DNA of 64,000 bases from Methylobacterium sp. J-048. GTDB taxonomy: Bacteria; Pseudomonadota; Alphaproteobacteria; Rhizobiales; Beijerinckiaceae. The stretch covers positions 1 to 64,000 of the forward strand of contig NZ_JAKSYL010000120.1 of assembly GCF_022829515.1 (NCBI RefSeq), given 5' to 3'. The notes under the pieces were generated by a model, which was given only the letters and a program-made list of their open reading frames with translations, was not told the origin of the DNA and made no database searches. Below are positions 60,347 to 64,000 of the stretch, piece after piece. The first letter of the stretch is position 1. Each line of letters opens with the position of its first letter. The translations under genes and the position numbers were made by a program.

Positions 60347-62080
60347 TTATCGCGTCGGCGCCAGGATTGCGCTGAGGCCCGGATCGAGCGGCACGTCGAG
60401 GTGGCAGCACAGGCCCTCGGCCTCGAAGGCGAGGTCGACGAGGCCGTCGAGTTCGCGCCGCACCCCACCCGAGATCAGGCGCGTCCCGAAGCCGGCCCGG
60501 GCCGGCGGCTGCACCGGCGGGCCGCCGCTCTCCTGCCAGGTGAGCCGCAGGCGCAGCGTCCCGCCCTCCATCGTGGCGAGGGACCACCAGACCCGGACGC
60601 GTCCCCCGGAGACCGAAAGCGCGCCGTACTTGGCGGCATTCGTGGTCAGCTCGTGGATCGTCATCCCCAAAGCCAGCACGTGCCGGGGAGACAGGGAGAT
60701 GTCGGGCCCGTCGAGGCCGATCTGGTCGCCGCCCGTGCGGTAGGGGTTCAGCTCGCTCTCCAGCACCTCGCGCAGGGAAGCGCCGCTCCAATCCTCGCGG
60801 GTCAGGAGGTCGTGGGTCTTGGACAAAGCCAGGATCCGCGCCTCCAGGACGCCCTCGGACCCGCGGGACTGGCGGGCCAGCGCCTGCACGGTGGCCAGCG
60901 TGTTCTTCACCCGGTGGTTCAGCTCGTGCAGCATCGTCACCTGCTGCTCCTGCAGGGCGCGGCCGTGGCGGATCTCGGCGTGCAGCGCGTCGGTGTTGCG
61001 CTGGAGCGCGGCCGCCATGGCGTCGAGCTTGCCCCCGAGGCGGCCGAACTCCGTCGCGCCGCGCAGGCCCGTGCGGGCGGCGAGGTCGCCGACCTGCCAG
61101 GCGGCCGCCGTTCGGAGCAGGCGATCGATCGGGCGGCGGATGAACATCCGGCCGGCCAGGAGCGCCGCCGCCAGGGCCAGCACCGCACCGAGGGCGATCA
61201 GAACCAGCCCGCGGCGCGTGGCGGCGTCGATATCCGCAAACGCCGCCGCGCTGTCGCGGCCGACCACCAGGCGCACCCCCGCGAGCGGTCCGTCCGGCAT
61301 GGCGGTGGCGATGATCCGGGTGCGGCCGTCGAGGCCCTCGGCGATGCGCACGTCCCCATCCCCGGCCGTCAGCATCGCGGCGCGTTCCGGCGGAATCCGT
61401 TTGCCGATCCAGTCCGCCCCGTTCGGGCGCTGCGCGATGATGAGGCCGTCGTTATCCGTCACCGTGATGGCCGTCTCCGCCTGGTGCAGCGTCTGTTCCA
61501 GGTGGTCGGACAGCCAGTCGAGATCGACGGCGGCCAAGAGGACGCCTGTAGCCGGGACGCCGGTCGCGCGAATGCCCGTCGACGCCGCGACCGCCTTGTC
61601 GCCCGCGGACACCACCCGGGCGAAGTGGATCGACGGCCGTTTCGAGACGATGCCGAGCGCGTAGCCGCCGACCGCGAAGCCGTCCGCCTCGAGGGCGCGG
61701 CGGTGATAGGCCCGCGCGCCGCTCGAATAGGCCCCCGGCGCCGAACCGGCGCTGTCGCAGATCACGCTGCCGTCGGGATCCGTGAGCGCAAGCAGGATCA
61801 CGTGCGGGAGCCGGGCGGCGGATCGCTTCAGGTACGCTTCACAGGCGGCGGGGTCGTGCGCTCGCACGGACGGGTCCCCGGAGATGAGATCGAGGGCCTG
61901 CCGCATCCGCTCCGAGAGTTGGGAGAAATCCTCCGCGGCGCCCCGCACCGTGGCGAGGGCGTCGGCGCGCACCGCCGCGTCGCGGCTCGCCCGCAGGGCG
62001 ACCTCGTTGTAGCCCTGGATCGCCAGCGCCGGGGTCAGCGCCAGGAGCACCAACAGCAGGATGCGGGTCGTGAGCGACAT
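60347..62080 (-). CDS. HWE-family sensor histidine kinase with a dCache-like sensor
   Basis: This 577-residue membrane kinase senses an external signal. Two membrane helices (residues about 5-20 and 275-298) flank a large periplasmic domain of the double-Cache type with YSSGARAYHRRA. A HAMP segment follows. The kinase core is HWE: HELNHRVKNTLATVQALARQ with the phosphorylated histidine at about residue 389, then the ATPase region with ELTTNAAKYGAL and GFGTRLISGGV. The usual glutamate and WRD segments of HWE kinases are less clear. No response regulator gene follows, so its partner is elsewhere. A relict of another kinase lies six bases upstream of its start. Confidence 0.92.
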   Translation of the reverse strand: MSLTTRILLLVLLALTPALAIQGYNEVALRASRDAAVRADALATVRGAAEDFSQLSERMRQALDLISGDPSVRAHDPAACEAYLKRSAARLPHVILLALTDPDGSVICDSAGSAPGAYSSGARAYHRRALEADGFAVGGYALGIVSKRPSIHFARVVSAGDKAVAASTGIRATGVPATGVLLAAVDLDWLSDHLEQTLHQAETAITVTDNDGLIIAQRPNGADWIGKRIPPERAAMLTAGDGDVRIAEGLDGRTRIIATAMPDGPLAGVRLVVGRDSAAAFADIDAATRRGLVLIALGAVLALAAALLAGRMFIRRPIDRLLRTAAAWQVGDLAARTGLRGATEFGRLGGKLDAMAAALQRNTDALHAEIRHGRALQEQQVTMLHELNHRVKNTLATVQALARQSRGSEGVLEARILALSKTHDLLTREDWSGASLREVLESELNPYRTGGDQIGLDGPDISLSPRHVLALGMTIHELTTNAAKYGALSVSGGRVRVWWSLATMEGGTLRLRLTWQESGGPPVQPPARAGFGTRLISGGVRRELDGLVDLAFEAEGLCCHLDVPLDPGLSAILAPTR

Positions 62081-62086
62081 GGACGG

Positions 62087-62389
62087 TCAGTCGAGGCCCG
62101 CGCCGGCATCGGCGACCCGGGATGCGGTGTATCCGAGGTCGTCCAGAATCCCGCCGATCAGGTCACGCACCACCGGCTCGTCCCCCACCACGAGCGCGGT
62201 GTCGCCGCGCTCGGCCCGGTTCAGCTCGCTCAGGCCGGTTGCCGTCTCGGGCGGCACGACTCCGTGGTGATGTGGCAGATAGAGCTTGACCGTCGTGCCG
62301 CAACCCGGCTGCGCATCGATCCGGGCCCGTCCGTCCGACGGTGTGGCGAGGAACGGGTCGAAGGCCCGGAGAGCGACCTGCGGGCTCAT
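62087..62389 (-). pseudogene. Relict of a hybrid histidine kinase (ATPase end plus start of receiver)
   Basis: The frame reads GMSPQVALRAFDPFLAT, the segment after the ATPase G1 box, then jumps directly to RIDAQPGCGTTVKLYLPHHH. The G2 box normally between them is missing. A receiver domain begins with ALVVGDEPVVRDLIGGILDD but ends before its phosphorylated aspartate. The arrangement is as expected for a hybrid kinase that lost its middle and its end. It is in the same orientation as, and six bases from, the HWE kinase gene. Confidence 0.78.
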
Positions 62390-62603
62390 GCCGGTCCCGG
62401 TCTCGCCGACCGGAGTTCCGCCTCGTCCGCGCCCATGGTTCCGCTCACCGCCTGCGGATCACGCGGCATCGGCCGGATACGGCAGGCGCAAAAGTCGGGG
62501 CGGGATCGAAGGCTATACGCCGGCTCATCCCGGCCTTGTTGCAGAACCGGCCGACCCTCGCCAGCCCGCAGACGGGCTGGGCCGCGAAAGCCTGCGGCTT
62601 GCC

Positions 62604-62828
62604 TTAATGGTCGCGGCCGCGCGCGCCGCCCGCGACGGGACGCAGGTGCAGAAAGCTGCGCTCGCCGGTGGCCGCCTCCGCCACGTGCTGGATCGTGTCG
62701 AGCAGCTCGGTGACCGCCTGCGGCGCAGCCGGCCGGAACTGCGCCTTGGGCTCGACCCAGCGCTTCTGGGTGCGCCTCGCGGCGATCTGCGCCTCGCTCA
62801 GCGCATCGAAATCCCGGCGTCGCGTCAT
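62604..62828 (-). CDS. Small hypothetical protein
   Basis: This 74-residue protein has GGAGG ahead of its ATG. It starts MTRRRDFDALSEAQIAARRT and has a helical middle (AVTELLDTIQHVAEAATGER) before a short basic end. It is soluble and unrecognised. Confidence 0.6.
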   Translation of the reverse strand: MTRRRDFDALSEAQIAARRTQKRWVEPKAQFRPAAPQAVTELLDTIQHVAEAATGERSFLHLRPVAGGARGRDH

Positions 62829-63212
62829 GGCTGAGCCCTCCGTCCGGAACTGTGCTGGCCCATGGTTGACGAAAGGTTAACGCGCCCCCGCGCATCGACG
62901 CCGCCCGATCGGGTCCCGGCGAGGGGGAGGGCTGCCGAGTCGCGGGGCTGGGCCGGGCCGGGCCGGGCCGGGCCGGGCTCGCGGGCGCTATCGCGGACCC
63001 GTCCGGCTCGCCAAGGTCCGAACCAGCCTGAGCAGCATCGCGCGGATGTGCTCGCGAAGATGAGTGTCGTCGCCCATGCGTCGATCTACGGCGCGCGGGC
63101 CCATGAAGTTTCAGGAACACGCCGTTTGGTGGGCGTCCCTACGCAAAAGGTTGGCCTTGGGCAGGAGCCGGCCACCTGTCCCACCACCCAAGGGCGTATA
63201 GCGGCGGCCGCA
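62829..63212. other. Gap with a short tandem repeat
   Basis: No convincing gene. The one notable element is the five-unit tandem repeat at 62951-62975. The left end carries the promoter of the small gene at 62604-62828. Confidence 0.4.
62951..62975. repeat. Tandem repeat of GGCCG, five units
   Basis: The pentamer GGCCG is repeated five times without interruption and continues into GGCTC. It is likely a slippage-prone microsatellite outside any gene. Confidence 0.85.
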
Positions 63213-63350
63213 TCAGCGCGCCTGATCTTTTGGTATCGGTAGTGTACCGATCTTTGAAAGAACGCTTTTGATGTGCGCCCGCACGATCTCTTTACTGCTC
63301 GAACTGTTGTCCGCGTTCTTCACAGCGGGCGGTTCTTCGGCGGTCGACAT
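63213..63350 (-). CDS. Tiny hypothetical protein (45 aa)
   Basis: This 45-codon gene starts at an ATG at 63350 with a purine-rich stretch upstream. The product begins MSTAEEPPAVKNADNSSSSK, continues with a helix (EIVRAHIKSVLSKIGTLPIP) and ends KDQAR. The balanced composition and the A/T-richer codons compared with the region suggest a real gene. No family was recognised. Confidence 0.5.
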   Translation of the reverse strand: MSTAEEPPAVKNADNSSSSKEIVRAHIKSVLSKIGTLPIPKDQAR

Positions 63351-63584
63351 GGCAAGCCCCCAAGGTCAAGAGCGCCACCTCTTCGGGCCACAGAGACGTG
63401 GTTGGGCGGGCTATGGTCGAGGTTTATAGTAGATTGCGAAGTTTAAATCTCGGCACTCCAATAATGCGGCCGTGAAATTCACGTTTTAGCTACATTAAGG
63501 TTTATTGCACCCGGCGTTCGTTGCGGCTGCGTGTCGGACTACGTAGGGAGGTTCGTGCGCCCGCCAGAGGGTTCCAGCAGGGGG

Positions 63585-63812
63585 ATGTCGGTGCCCGAGC
63601 GCTTTTACTTCGATGTCGAGAACGGCCGGGAGCGAATCCGTGACGACGTGGGCGTCGAGGTCGAGAGCCTGGAGGAGGCCTTGATAGAGGCGCGCAGCGT
63701 GATCGCCGAGATGGCGGCTTCCGTGACCACGGCCGCCTCCGGGGCGACCTGGACGCTCGTGGTGCGGGACGCGGCCGGGTCGGTGGTCGGCCGCCTGCCG
63801 ATCCGACCGTGA
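63585..63812 (+). CDS. DUF6894-like small protein
   Basis: This 75-residue protein starts at an ATG with AGGGGG close upstream. The pattern RFYFDVENGRERIRDDVGVE then EVESLEEALIEARSVIAEMA matches the DUF6894 family of small alpha/beta proteins that are abundant in Hyphomicrobiales. The function is unknown. It is a single gene near the right edge. Confidence 0.75.
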   Translation: MSVPERFYFDVENGRERIRDDVGVEVESLEEALIEARSVIAEMAASVTTAASGATWTLVVRDAAGSVVGRLPIRP

Positions 63813-64000
63813 CGCCGCGATCAAAGAACCCGCCGCGGCACGGGCCGGGCGGGTCGAAGGTGATCTCGTCTCGGAGAAGGCCCCACCCTAGATCCCGCAC
63901 GGCGTGAGAACATCCCCCATCCGAGGGACACCCGCCACACGATGGCGCGATGCGGATCCCGTGCGGGCGGGCGATCGAGCCCGATCCGAGAAGCCGCAAC

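Noticed and set aside
1..64000. CRISPR array, rRNA operon or replication origin
   Set aside because: No regularly spaced repeats, rRNA-like sequence or DnaA-box cluster was recognised by reading; a motif search would be needed to exclude a weak origin.

Overview
The window looks like a chromosomal piece of a high-GC alphaproteobacterium, most likely a Methylobacterium-type member of the Hyphomicrobiales. This is inferred from the strong G/C third-position bias of most genes, the predicted proteins (DUF1236, YARHG, DUF6894, HWE-type histidine kinase, FecI-like sigma factor, a PHA-granule family protein) and the organisation of the ABC and TRAP uptake operons. No rRNA operon, CRISPR array or replication origin was seen.

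Layout. (1) 1-15.8 kb is a surface-polysaccharide locus: a 5'-truncated glycosyltransferase, a Wzm/KpsM-like ABC permease, a KpsE-like chain-length/export protein, a phosphomannomutase-type enzyme and an FkbM methyltransferase. It is broken up by phage-derived genes: an HNH endonuclease, small and large terminase subunits, and a ParB-like domain fused to a beta-class DNA methyltransferase. No capsid, tail or integrase genes accompany them. The permease has no ATPase partner here. (2) 16-29 kb is a carbon-uptake and catabolic region. A TRAP solute-binding protein and an acyl-CoA synthetase lie on the plus strand. Facing them on the minus strand is a series encoding an SDR, a split transketolase (N and C subunits), a 3-hydroxyisobutyrate-type dehydrogenase, a TRAP binding protein, a fused DctQM permease and a full-length transketolase, headed by a LysR regulator. 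(3) 29-31.7 kb holds small exported proteins, three of which carry a C-x-G-C motif. (4) 31.7-38.3 kb is a complete Liv-type ABC transporter operon ending in a DapA-family lyase. A GntR gene lies upstream, and a shared 11-base sequence precedes both livG and gntR. (5) 38.8-46.9 kb is a compact hydroxamate-siderophore cluster: an MbtH-A-T-TE nonribosomal peptide synthetase, two GNAT acetyltransferases, an ornithine/lysine N-hydroxylase, a MATE exporter and an ECF sigma factor.

(6) 47.4-54.9 kb is accessory DNA around a tRNA-Arg(CCG). It has many short genes, an ISAs1-type transposase remnant, a frameshifted phage-virion-like gene, an XRE regulator, a frameshifted small membrane-protein gene, and a paralogue of a small gene found at 7.6 kb. 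(7) 54.9-64 kb contains a PepSY / response regulator / histidine kinase operon, a nuclease-fold protein with a degenerate active site, a membrane-anchored sigma-1.1-like protein, an Actinobacteriophage-holin-type membrane protein, and an HWE histidine kinase preceded by the relict of a second, hybrid kinase.

Taken together, the window encodes envelope-polysaccharide export, uptake and use of organic acids or sugars, amino-acid-type uptake, and iron acquisition, with two zones of mobile-element erosion. No single obviously new system stands out. The best candidates for something undescribed are the minimal siderophore cluster, the doubled transketolase operon, the CxGC exported protein trio, and the membrane-anchored sigma-1.1 protein.
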